Assembly (NCBI GenBank): GCA_035636095.1
Contig: DASPZU010000089.1
Span: 1-64,000, forward strand
Origin: Gp7-AA10 sp035636095
GTDB taxonomy: Bacteria > Acidobacteriota > Thermoanaerobaculia > Gp7-AA8
Direction: 5' to 3'
Length of the DNA: 64,000 nucleotides
In this document: one piece after another, positions 9,801 to 22,767 of the stretch
How the letters are laid out: each line of letters opens with the position of its first letter
Position numbering within the stretch: position 1 is the stretch's first letter
Position numbers and translations under genes: made by a program
Notes under the pieces: generated by a model
What the model was told of the DNA's origin: nothing
Seen by the model: the letters and a program-made list of their open reading frames with translations, nothing else
Databases searched by the model: none

Positions 9801-11243
9801 CGGCGTGATCCCGCAAATGGCCTGCTCACCGGAACGAACGTTGGTGGCGTGAGCGATTCATACACCTACAACGAATTCGGAGAGGTCACGGGCTACAGTG
9901 CGACATTGAGCGGCGCCCCGCTCTTCGCCGAGGCTTACGTGCGGGACGCAGGGGGTCGGATTCAGCAGCGGACCGAAAGCGTGAACGGCGGATCGTTTGC
10001 GGATTCTTTCGGTTATGACGGCGCCGGGCGGCTGACGAGCGTGACCAGCGGTGTCAACGTCACCCGATACGCATACGACGCGAATGGAAACCGGACCTCG
10101 AAGAGCAGCGGCAGCGCGTCCGAGAGCGCGACCTACGATGCGCAGGATCGGCTTCTGACCTACGGCGGTGCGACATATGCGTACACCGCAAACGGCGAGC
10201 TGTCGAGCCGTACGGATTCCTCCGGCATCACGCGGTACGGGTACGATGCTCTGGGGAATCTTCGAACCGTGAGCCTGCCTGATGGGAGAGGGATCGAATA
10301 CCTCATCGACGGCCAGAATCGGCGGGTTGGGAAGAAAGTGAACGGCACGTTGGTGCGAGGCTGGCTGTATGGCGATCAGCTTCGGATCGTGGCCGAGCTG
10401 GACGGAAACAATGCGGTGGTAAGCCGATTCGTCTACGGATCGCACTCGAACGTTCCAGACTACATGACTCAGAACGGAGTGACGTACCGCATTTTGACTA
10501 ATCGGGTCGGTTCACCGCGCGTGATCGTCGATGCCGGCACGGGGGCAATCGCGCAGATGATCGGCTACGACGAATTTGGCAATGTACTCGCCGACACCGC
10601 GCCGGGGTTCCAGCCCTTCGGCTTTGCGGGAGGACTGTACGATCCGGATACAAAGCTCGTGCGGTTTGGGTCGAGAGACTACGACGCTCAGGTAGGGCGG
10701 TGGACAGCGAAAGATCCAATCGGGTTTTCCGGACGGAGGACGAATCTTTATCAATACGTGGTAGCTGACCCGGTGAACGGCAACGATCCTAGCGGACTGA
10801 CTGATATCGTATTCTCGACCGGTGGTCACATTCCGGTCGCACCATGGGCGGCTACTGGACCTAGTGCAGGTAGTCGTTCTCCCGACTATTTTAATTCGAT
10901 CGTCGGTTCTGGTCAGGCGCGGCTTGACCCGAGGCCGTTCCAATGGGAATTCGCAGGCGGAGTGGTATGGGACTTCGGCTTTAGCGCTGGATTTGCCGAC
11001 TTAAGTAATTCTGGCGGCAGCTGTGCTGCGCCATTCACTGTCAATTTCGGCACTGGAACGCGCGGCGGTGTTCAGATTACGCCTCGACGACCGAACTGGC
11101 AGGAACCATGGTGGAGTCCGCGCCGATACCTTGATCTGCGAAAGCCATGGTGGGATGCAGGGAGATACATTGATGGCTTTAACGTCGGCTACGGTTGGGG
11201 CCAATCCTCACCTGTAAGTGTAAGCTGGCCCGTTTATCCATAA
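3846..11243 (+). CDS. Giant secreted NHL/TIG/BIG2/RHS-repeat protein with variable C-terminal tip
   Basis: This is a 2465-residue surface or secreted protein, possibly a polymorphic toxin shell. The GTG start begins a signal peptide (residues 1-19). The order of domains is as follows: NHL propeller repeats at about 110-400 (ADSGNDAIRRI, ADTGNDRIRRV), an IPT/TIG domain at 404-483, a BIG2-like Ig domain at 487-568, a carboxypeptidase-regulatory-like fold at about 622-700, a second NHL block at 1129-1440, and YD/RHS repeats from about 1460 to 2250. The RHS core end follows at 2257-2318 (FGSRDYDAQVGRWTAKDP, then NDPSGL). The last 147 residues differ in composition from the rest and contain two PWW...RY(L/I)D motifs. 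Tips after the RHS core are usually the toxic or variable part in this family, but I do not recognise this one. Small membrane ORFs follow directly. Confidence 0.93.
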   Translation: MRCSIFIAFLFLNSSAVAQVVQEVIPRQAGVGARAIVVGSGLDQGSLAVNFPAANGGTVPARIISRSATVVEFQVPEGAISGNVGFFLNNASLAQLALTVTPAAAWTRVATLTLSENALKAPSGVAIMLPTGVVAVADRGNHQVKLVRPDGTMAVLAGNGKPGFVDGAPGQFKEPAALAYDAASQMLYVADSGNDAIRRITAGGVVSTLAEGFKQPAGIAIRDGILFIADTGNDRIRRVAPDGTVTTIAGGVHSGFADGPGAQALFKGPQGIALTPAGILYVADSGNHAVRKIENGLVTTVAGTGHAGFLDGPATIAEFKQPSAVAVDPAGNVFVADVMNNALRLITSGSVTTIAGARKEGFVDGDLSSAQFKQPNDVLVEGAVFIADTMNDAVRVLYPALNATGIYPRTADPNSGTVVRLFGAGFVPGAMRVAFGGVAATSVTYATSTELLVNAPPHPIGSVDVVVSSPNGVATLQNTFQYTPPFTALRLTPSSPALTIGQRQQFTAIAVASDNATIDVTSRASWNSSDPTIATVDANGLAAALKAGTTSISATFANLTQSVLLTVAAPETIPPDPSTVATPIDGTVVTSISDTVQFLYTGPNPVQRGVTPGTIQAARVAVIRGQIHSADGTPLSAVRVTILGHPEFGHTLSRVDGWYDIAVNGGGDLTLDYRRSGYISAQRRMHTPWRDFVVMDDVFMTAYDAAATTVSLGMPAMQIARGSAVADADGIRRATLFIAAGTTATIETPTGSQNATTLTVRATEFTVGPNGPKRMPAALPPTSAYTYCVELSADEAVAVNATAVRFSKPVAVYVENFLGFPVGTAVPAGYYDRIRGTWIALDNGVVLRVVTVTAGRATVDLNGDGIPDDPTTMGISSDELQQLATLYQPGQSLWRITTDHFSQEDLNYPLQLLAPGAAWPANSAPQYSPAVGFPATQCNSIIDCHNQTYSESISIIGTPFSLSYHSDQVPGHLGGRTVDIPISGATVPPPLKRIEVDVRIAGRLFHYERPTTPNQSLRFVWDGLDAYGRRLQGSQVAHIQIAYMYDLLGYGRPAESPRSFAMYSSDPVPMRQMRQEYGLFQYGDVLLGELAASPFGLGGWSIDAVEVLNTNAGVLSRGPGESVTTSLQRPTITTFAGGGLSTAPTGFATDMQLTAPFAIAPAADGSVYFSEGSFGGAIRRVIPGGIMSTVANTSRINAIVAGPDGLLYVGNGGLSRVDPGTGAVSDLSASFSCCNALAFGPEGSLYTAPTQGGIVRRDPDGTFAALTGSPSLPRTYFPAGRPALVTNVGPVNGIAVGRDGSVYFSMPTAFVNGANLGGRVFRIPPTGVIERYAGTDTFTTGYSGDGGPATQAELSYPDALAVAPDGSLYISDSNTFTIRRVLPNGIITTVAGNPAFNDYSPDGTPAAASYVDFPKRLAVGVDGAIYVSDGFLMTVRKIAPPNTSESDGRLIVPSTDGRIVSIFGSNGRHQKTVDAVANTTLYAFQYDTAGHLTSITDTYGNATIVERDGSGNATAITSPFGDRNVLTMNNGYLSSVANPAGEHFQMTYSATGLLTGFQNPRGIPKTITYDDLGRFIREDRADGGSLSITGPASVGGSFQVAVRSAEGQTTTHDIQRDQAGNDLRVDTDASTHLTTRTLRGSDGSQSMTLADGSSTSQTIQGDPRFQSLAPLRASSATTPGGRHLTLQSGRSVVLSNRFDPLSVTSLMETLSINGRQWQTTFTSSNRSIVTRTPAGRQVTTILNSQGDVASMQMPGLAGAAFTYNTRGQLTSIQQSTRHTDFAYNSSGLVERITDPLNRSVGFLYDKAGRATQQTLTDGRLVAFAYDLNGNVISVAPPSRPAHAFSWTVRDDQQQYTPPLVPGGGNTQYAYNRDRQLTSVLRPDGQSIALAYDAAGRLTTVATPAETYGYTYSSQTGRLATVNAPAGVSLNYQYDGSLPTNVDWKGAVSGSIAYAYDNDFRQVSEGGIAFGYDADGLLTSAGALQLRRDPANGLLTGTNVGGVSDSYTYNEFGEVTGYSATLSGAPLFAEAYVRDAGGRIQQRTESVNGGSFADSFGYDGAGRLTSVTSGVNVTRYAYDANGNRTSKSSGSASESATYDAQDRLLTYGGATYAYTANGELSSRTDSSGITRYGYDALGNLRTVSLPDGRGIEYLIDGQNRRVGKKVNGTLVRGWLYGDQLRIVAELDGNNAVVSRFVYGSHSNVPDYMTQNGVTYRILTNRVGSPRVIVDAGTGAIAQMIGYDEFGNVLADTAPGFQPFGFAGGLYDPDTKLVRFGSRDYDAQVGRWTAKDPIGFSGRRTNLYQYVVADPVNGNDPSGLTDIVFSTGGHIPVAPWAATGPSAGSRSPDYFNSIVGSGQARLDPRPFQWEFAGGVVWDFGFSAGFADLSNSGGSCAAPFTVNFGTGTRGGVQITPRRPNWQEPWWSPRRYLDLRKPWWDAGRYIDGFNVGYGWGQSSPVSVSWPVYP

Positions 11244-11261
11244 ACCCAGGTACCAACGACC

Positions 11262-11681
11262 ATGTTTACTAGCGAGATTCTGTCAATCATCGTTGTGGGC
11301 GGTGTAATGATGACTACAATCGGCTTTTACCTCATTTCGCGCCGCCAAATGGCCGTAGAGAAGGGTCGTAGTCCGGTGGCCGAGTGCTCTGCGGCTGTTG
11401 TTGAGCGATCGCATCGATGGCTCCTCGGTGGCAATATTCCTTTAAGCAGAGTGGTCGTCTACGACGACATGGTTGTTATCCGAGGTGTCAACGCACGTGT
11501 AATCCACTATGGTGGTATGGAAATTGTGAAGGCAGACACGACTTTACGTTCATCGGACCTGACAATTAGACTTCTCACCGATAACACATTGCTTCACGTC
11601 TGGTGTAGTGACCGCGGTCGAATTGCGAACGCCATACTGGAACGTGTGCGAGACCATGCGTCGGCGACTGCACGCCCGTAG
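11262..11681 (+). CDS. Small single-pass membrane protein next to the RHS tip (possible immunity protein)
   Basis: The 139-residue product has one N-terminal transmembrane segment (about residues 6-26) and a soluble remainder of about 110 residues rich in beta-forming V and I. The soluble part resembles a PH-like or YcxB-like fold only in general composition. It begins 18 bases after the RHS stop and reads in the same direction, the usual position for an immunity gene of an RHS toxin. Base composition is visibly less GC-rich than neighbouring housekeeping genes, consistent with acquired DNA. I recognise no family; the immunity role is inferred from position only. Confidence 0.6.
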   Translation: MFTSEILSIIVVGGVMMTTIGFYLISRRQMAVEKGRSPVAECSAAVVERSHRWLLGGNIPLSRVVVYDDMVVIRGVNARVIHYGGMEIVKADTTLRSSDLTIRLLTDNTLLHVWCSDRGRIANAILERVRDHASATARP

Positions 11682-11741
11682 CGCCTGACTTAACAATCGA
11701 GATTCTTTCGTATGACAGGGGCAGGTTAGCGAAGTTGGTCC

Positions 11742-12104
11742 ATGAACGCATCCGGGCAGTTACAGTTTAGCCTCCTCTTTGGCCGGTGGCGTCATATGTT
11801 AGGACAATCAATAAGCTCAGTCTCAGGCCGTTTACTAGTCGCGATCGTGTCGATCCTCACCGGCGGTGCGGTCATTCTGTATTTGACACTGCATCCGGGC
11901 GAAGTGCGGTTGGCTCCACTCCTCACGTTGCTGCTGTCGGTTGCCGTCTTGTTTTGCCTTGCCCTCGAGGGCGCGTGGAGGTCCTGGCTCAGGACCCGGT
12001 CGCCCAAATGGCCATTCGTGCTCACAATTGTTTTCCTCACGTTGCTGACAGCAAGTGTTTTGTTCGTGTTCGTGACAATCGCCATCAAGCTCTCTACCGC
12101 CTAA
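11742..12104 (+). CDS. Small polytopic membrane protein, unknown
   Basis: The 120-residue product contains about three hydrophobic helices: residues 28-50, 57-75 and 90-117. It follows the previous gene by 60 bases on the same strand and shares its lower GC content. No family is recognised. It may belong to the RHS tip module as a second accessory or immunity gene, but this is inference from position. It could also be an unrelated hypothetical protein. Confidence 0.5.
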   Translation: MNASGQLQFSLLFGRWRHMLGQSISSVSGRLLVAIVSILTGGAVILYLTLHPGEVRLAPLLTLLLSVAVLFCLALEGAWRSWLRTRSPKWPFVLTIVFLTLLTASVLFVFVTIAIKLSTA

Positions 12105-12115
12105 GGGCGGCAGCA

Positions 12116-12340
12116 ATGACGAACACTCTTCGAAGGATGTGGCTCGCTGGCATCATCGCATGGAATTCTTTGTGTGTTCGCAGTTCGGGAGGGCGGACGA
12201 TCAACGGACCGGGTGAGCTCCTTCTCGTGGCCGCTCCGTTCGGGCTTCTCGCGATTCTGTTGCTCGTGCCGATGACGGTACTTGCGATCAGGGATGCAAA
12301 AGGGGGCACCTGTTTACGCGGTCGTTTGCGCTGCGGTTAG
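12116..12340 (+). CDS. Small one-helix membrane peptide, unknown
   Basis: A 74-residue frame starts 11 bases after the preceding stop. It has a hydrophobic stretch at about residues 34-57 (ELLLVAAPFGLLAILLLVP) and a basic C-terminus. Its stop overlaps the stop of the convergent GNAT gene by four bases. Close spacing to the two upstream membrane ORFs suggests one transcript. No family is recognised and no clear ribosome site is seen, so it may not be a gene. Confidence 0.35.
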   Translation: MTNTLRRMWLAGIIAWNSLCVRSSGGRTINGPGELLLVAAPFGLLAILLLVPMTVLAIRDAKGGTCLRGRLRCG

Positions 12341-12879
12341 TTGGAGCGGTCGGAGGCTGGGTGTGCGTTGTAGGCGTCGTTGCGTATTTCCTTGGCAAAA
12401 ACTAGCTTGTCATCGCCCAGCCGGTAGTAGTCACGGATTCGCGCATCGAGGTGATAGCCGTTCCGTTTGTAGAATTCCACCGTCGGCGCGTAGCTCGGCT
12501 TCGACGACGTTTCGATCAGAAGCAGTCGCCCGGCGCGCCGAGCGACATCCTCCTCTGCTGCGCGCAGCAGGCGGCGCCCGTACCCCTGCCGCTGCGCCCG
12601 CGGATCCACCGCGATCCAATAGAGGTCGTACGTCCCCACGGTCAGCGAGGCCGGGCCGTGGCATTCGTATCCGACCACCCGGCCATCGGCACTGAGGACG
12701 TTGACGATGTATTCGTCATCGCCCGCCAGCGCCTCGTCGATCAGCTCGAGCGCGGTACCGACTTCCTCAGCCGTGAAATTCTCGGACGCGCGCAGAAAAT
12801 CTTCGATGGCCGCACGATCGCGCGGTCGCACTGGACGGATCTCGGCCGCAGGGAGCCGCGCGTCGAATCCGGATGTCAT
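12337..12879 (-). CDS. GNAT family N-acetyltransferase
   Basis: GNAT enzymes transfer an acyl group from acyl-CoA to an amine. The 180-residue product has the typical order: an early strand IRPVRPRD, a central strand followed by the acyl-CoA loop VDPRAQRQGYGRRLL (the Q/R-x-x-G-x-G/A signature) at about residues 107-121, and a late strand with PTVEFYKRNGY. A longer frame upstream exists, but the ATG at 12879 places the first GNAT strand close to the N-terminus, as in most relatives. The substrate cannot be told. It is convergent with the small membrane ORFs. Confidence 0.85.
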   Translation of the reverse strand: MTSGFDARLPAAEIRPVRPRDRAAIEDFLRASENFTAEEVGTALELIDEALAGDDEYIVNVLSADGRVVGYECHGPASLTVGTYDLYWIAVDPRAQRQGYGRRLLRAAEEDVARRAGRLLLIETSSKPSYAPTVEFYKRNGYHLDARIRDYYRLGDDKLVFAKEIRNDAYNAHPASDRSN

Positions 12880-13060
12880 TTGCGCGCGGTATCCTACCTG
12901 TTGACACGCTTGCCCGACGCGCCCATTTTGTGGATATGCGCACATTCGCCGCAGCAGCCTTCGCTTTGTTCTCGGCCATTCATCGCGTCGGTACATCCCA
13001 GGCGGCGGGAATCTCTCGCGTCCATCAGGGCGGCGATCGCCATCGCGTCGTGCGGCGTTA

Positions 13061-13714
13061 GTGGGTCCGAACGCCACCTATCTTCTCTTCTTCGTCGTGA
13101 TGGCGGCGATCGCCGCCATCGCGTTCTACCTCGGTTGTCGGAAATCACCTACCGCATGCGCGACATCCGCACCATGTTCGTCGCCGCGAACAACCTTGCC
13201 CCGCGGTTTAGTGCGGAAGTCAACTACTACCTCGAAGGAATGCGTCCTTTTGGTCCGACGATCGAATCGCCGGACGACTTTTCATCCATTCGATTCTCGA
13301 GCGAAGAGCGGGAGGTCCCCGCGGCAGGCTCTGCGAACACCGTTTCGCGACGTCCTCAAACGAATTCTGCAATCGCCGGGCGTGCGCTGGGTCGTGTGTA
13401 CTGCGACGACTGATCAGCGCTGGCAGCTCACCGGATTCGAACGTTACGCCGGACCGGAAAGCGACGTGCTGATCCTGCAGAGATCGTGGCGCATCGGCGA
13501 TCCCGAACCGGATGCCAGGAACGACGTCGAGATGCTGACCGAACTTTCCAAGCAGATGCCCGCCGCTGGGTTCGCCGGCGAGCGCGCGGCCATGCCATCG
13601 CTCACGCGGCTTGTTGCGCGCGGCGCGTGGTCGACATTCATCCTTTTCTGGATCGTGGTCGCGGGATTCGTCCTGTTTTTCTGGATCATCTGGCAAATCG
13701 CCGCGCGGATGTGA
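13061..13714 (+). CDS. Membrane protein with two internal frameshifts that cancel, unknown
   Basis: The open frame has an N-terminal transmembrane helix (residues 6-25) and a C-terminal one (about residues 190-212). The middle third, about residues 28-90, reads as unstructured S/T/R-rich text. In that interval another frame gives convincing protein text, including RMRDIRTMFVAANNL and FSAEVNYYLEGMRPFGP. The simplest reading is one ancestral protein, shifted once near 13130-13141 and shifted back near 13310-13320. The true protein is then two helices flanking a soluble domain of about 160 residues. No family is recognised. This may be a decaying gene or two base-call errors. Confidence 0.5.
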   Translation: MGPNATYLLFFVVMAAIAAIAFYLGCRKSPTACATSAPCSSPRTTLPRGLVRKSTTTSKECVLLVRRSNRRTTFHPFDSRAKSGRSPRQALRTPFRDVLKRILQSPGVRWVVCTATTDQRWQLTGFERYAGPESDVLILQRSWRIGDPEPDARNDVEMLTELSKQMPAAGFAGERAAMPSLTRLVARGAWSTFILFWIVVAGFVLFFWIIWQIAARM

Positions 13715-13722
13715 GGTGTGTG

Positions 13723-13759
13723 CGGCAGCCCCCCTGACGCGCTGGAGCGCGCGCTGCCG
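13723..13759. terminator. Possible hairpin between convergent genes
   Basis: A 7-base inverted repeat (CGGCAGC / GCTGCCG) with a GC-rich loop lies in the 53-base gap between two convergent genes. There is no T tract. It may end transcription from either side; evidence is weak. Confidence 0.25.
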
Positions 13760-13767
13760 TGGAGTGG

Positions 13768-13962
13768 TTAGTAGCCCGGTGTCGATTTCTTCACGCGATG
13801 CAGCCGCTTCGCAGAAGTCCCCTTCACCTTCTTCTTGCTGGTCACCGAAGTCTTCTTGAGGTGATGCCTTGACGTCGTCATCGCGGAGGCGTCTCCGGCA
13901 AACAGCGTCAACGAAAATGCCGCGGCCGCCAGCGTCGCTACGATCTTGTGATAGCTCTTCAT
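13768..13962 (-). CDS. Small secreted lysine-rich protein
   Basis: The 64-residue product begins with a clean signal peptide (MKSYHKIVATLAAAAFSLTL... with an AxA-type cleavage near GDASA at about residue 27). The mature part of about 37 residues is highly basic (many K, H, R, T and S). A strong ribosome site, AAAGGAGAG, lies about seven bases upstream of the ATG. It resembles small acid-inducible or DNA-binding-like periplasmic peptides in composition only. It is flanked by decayed genes but looks intact itself. Confidence 0.65.
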   Translation of the reverse strand: MKSYHKIVATLAAAAFSLTLFAGDASAMTTSRHHLKKTSVTSKKKVKGTSAKRLHRVKKSTPGY

Positions 13963-14095
13963 AAGCTCTCCTTTAAAAGGTGATTCCTAGCGACCGACGT
14001 GCCAGTCCTCGATGCTGCGGATGCGTCCTCAGCCGCAGGTTTTTCAGATTACACTTGCACATTCACGAAGAGGGGATCCTGAGGTTGGAGGGCCA

Positions 14096-14474
14096 ATGGC
14101 TCGCTACTCGCGTCTCGTCCCCGTGAGTCCGTCTCAAGGTGTCGGCGAACGCGGATTGCAGATCCTGCAGTTGGAACAGTCGGCGGCGTTCCGCAGCAAT
14201 GTCGGGATCGTGGAACTGAGCGGAAATCCCGCGCACGTGCGGCTCACGCTCGTGCTCCCCGATTCGAAGACCGCGCCGATCACGGAGTTTCGATCTCGCT
14301 TCAAACGAATTTGAGCAGTTTGGAAGCATCATCGCGTCGATGAATCCGGCGCAGGCGAACACATACAACGCGCGGATGATCGTCGAGGTGACGTCGGGGT
14401 CGGGACGCGTGACGGCCTACGGTTCCGTCATCGACAATCGGACTCAGGACCCGACCTACGTCCCGGCGCAGTAG
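14096..14474 (+). pseudogene. C-terminal fragment of a secreted acidobacterial-type protein, frameshifted
   Basis: Text such as RYSRLVPVSPSQG and LEQSAAFRSNVGIVEL reads in one frame to about 14300. It continues in another frame as FGSIIASMNPAQANTYNA, GSGRVTAYGSVIDN and TQDPTYVPAQ, ending at a stop at 14472-14474. These phrases fit the end of a larger secreted protein family that I recall from Acidobacteria, in which the GRVTAY.SVIDN...DPTYVPAQ ending recurs. The 5' part of the gene is absent, and one base appears to be gained, or two lost, near 14290-14307. The ATG at 14096 with GGAG in front could give a short product, but function is unlikely. Confidence 0.6.
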
Positions 14475-14485
14475 GTTCGGGATCG

Positions 14486-16225
14486 TCATTCCTTCGCCAG
14501 CCGCGACTCCACCGCCTCCAGCCGGCGCGTGAGCGCGTCGATCGTGTTCTGCTGCTCCTCGATTTTTCGATGCTGCTTCTGCACTTCGTTGAGCAGCATC
14601 GGCGCGAGGAACTGAGCCATGATCGCGTCAGGCTGCCCATCCTTATCGCGCACGACCAGCTCCGGATACACTTCCGCGACCTCCTCGGCGATCAGGCCGT
14701 ATTGCAGCGCGGCGTTGTGGCCGTGCGCGAGATAGCGGAAGGTCACCGGGCGCAGTTGCATCAGACCGTCAGTGACCGAGCTCATGTCATTGATGTCGAA
14801 TTTGAATCGGCGCGACGAAGATGCGTTGCCGAGCTGGCCGGCAGAGTCGATGTAGACCGGGATGGCGTCGGCGTTTCCCGTCGTTACGAAGCGGATTCCA
14901 GCCATGAAGGCGCGTGTCTGGGTCACACCGATACGAATTGTTTCCGTGTCGGAATTGGTGCCGCCGTTTCCGATGTCGATGTTTTCAATTCCGGTGGTGA
15001 TGGCAGACCCGGCTGAGTTGCCGAGCGCGATATTGAGGGTGCCGGTTGTGGTGTTGAGCAATGCCTGATAGCCCACGGCGGTGTTGGAGTGGGCATTCGA
15101 ATTCATGAGCGCGTTGTAGCCAAAGGCGGTGTTCGATCCTCCGCCGACGTTCGACTGCAACGCGGAGGCTCCCCCCGCGGTGTTGTACAGTCCAATCGTG
15201 TTGTTGAAGAGCGCTAAACGGCCAATTGCCGTGTTGTCAGTACCTCCGACATTGCTGTAAAGCGCCGAGGTGCCGACCGCGGTATTGTCGTAGCCGGTGG
15301 TGTTGTTGAAGAGCGCCGACTGGCCGGCGCCGGTGTTCGAAGTGCCATTGGTATTCGCCTGAAGCACGCCACCGCCGAAGGCAGCGTTGGTTGTGCCGCT
15401 CATGGTGAGATTGCCGGCGCCGCTACCAACAAAGGTGTTGAGTGTCCCGAAATTGTGCATGAAGCGCGTGCCGCCGATGTCGTACTGCGTGGCGGTGTTG
15501 ATCTCGCCGGTGACATCGAGCCGGAAGGCCGGATTCGTCGTTCCGACCATGACGCCGGTTTCGTTGACGACGAACTGATAGCCGGGCGTGAAGTTCGGGC
15601 GGGGAGTGAGACGCGCGGAGCTCGCGGTCGGTTGACGGCTGCTGGGGCGTAACTGTGGCGCGCGGGCCGCCACTGCCTCCGCGCTCGCCACGACCGTTCC
15701 ATCGGGAAGCACGATGCCCCTGGTGGCGCGGATCGTTCCCTCGATGTGCAGATCGCCCTCGGCAGTCAATCGCATGCGTTCCTTTTCCCTGCCGGCGAGG
15801 AAGTCTCCGAAGCTGAATTTGAGATCGCCGCTGGTGCTCACGATCTCGCCGTTCGCTCCGTCGTGAGCGAGCAGCGTCACCTTCGGTTCGGGAGCAGCCC
15901 GATCTTCGACCGAGACTTTGCCGGACTGTGCCGTGATCGCCGATTCCTTCTGCGCAACGTTGCCTTCCAGGTCTCGGACCATCACCACGCAGCGGTACGC
16001 GCCGTCGGCAAGCGAATCCGCGGGCCAATCGAAGACGTTGCCGTCTTTCCACTCCGAATCGAACAGCACGTCTCCGCTGGGGAAGAGGATCTGCACGCGG
16101 ATCTGCGCCGTCGGGCTGGGAGAGGCGAACCGCACTCGCTGGCCGGCGGCCGCGGCCGTAATGACGGCGGCGGTCACGGATGTTGCAACGAAAAAAGAGA
16201 AGAGGAGCGACGTGGTGCGCACCAT
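14486..16225 (-). CDS. Secreted fibre-like protein with C-terminal S74 (endosialidase chaperone) domain
   Basis: The 579-residue product has a signal peptide (about residues 1-27) and a beta-rich N-terminal domain. A run of short repeats follows at about 275-435 (NTAVGYQALLN, NTAIGRLALFN, NTAFGYNALMN), typical of trimeric left-handed beta-rolls. The C-terminal peptidase S74 domain is at about 480-575, with SSRRFKFDI, PVTFRYL and YGLIAEEVAEVYPELV, and ends in a coiled coil. S74 domains act as trimerisation chaperones that cut themselves off after folding. The ATG at 16225 was chosen over an upstream TTG because it opens the signal peptide and follows AAGGAG. A surface or extracellular fibre role is inferred. 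It diverges from the giant kinase gene. Confidence 0.85.
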   Translation of the reverse strand: MVRTTSLLFSFFVATSVTAAVITAAAAGQRVRFASPSPTAQIRVQILFPSGDVLFDSEWKDGNVFDWPADSLADGAYRCVVMVRDLEGNVAQKESAITAQSGKVSVEDRAAPEPKVTLLAHDGANGEIVSTSGDLKFSFGDFLAGREKERMRLTAEGDLHIEGTIRATRGIVLPDGTVVASAEAVAARAPQLRPSSRQPTASSARLTPRPNFTPGYQFVVNETGVMVGTTNPAFRLDVTGEINTATQYDIGGTRFMHNFGTLNTFVGSGAGNLTMSGTTNAAFGGGVLQANTNGTSNTGAGQSALFNNTTGYDNTAVGTSALYSNVGGTDNTAIGRLALFNNTIGLYNTAGGASALQSNVGGGSNTAFGYNALMNSNAHSNTAVGYQALLNTTTGTLNIALGNSAGSAITTGIENIDIGNGGTNSDTETIRIGVTQTRAFMAGIRFVTTGNADAIPVYIDSAGQLGNASSSRRFKFDINDMSSVTDGLMQLRPVTFRYLAHGHNAALQYGLIAEEVAEVYPELVVRDKDGQPDAIMAQFLAPMLLNEVQKQHRKIEEQQNTIDALTRRLEAVESRLAKE

Positions 16226-16359
16226 AAGAACTCCTTGTCGTGAGGAGAGGAGTGTACCTCTCCGCACTGGCTCCGCCGGTGCATACCGACCCCAACAATT
16301 TGAGGGGCGCGACCGCGCTCCTGACGTAGCACGTTCACACAAAAGAAGGACGACGACCC

Positions 16360-22758
<6,399 letters not shown>

Positions 22759-22767
22759 GTGGGGAAC

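Noticed and set aside
12880..13060. Small secreted peptide frame before the membrane protein
   Set aside because: One frame has a weakly hydrophobic start, but the rest is H/R-rich noise and there is no ribosome site.
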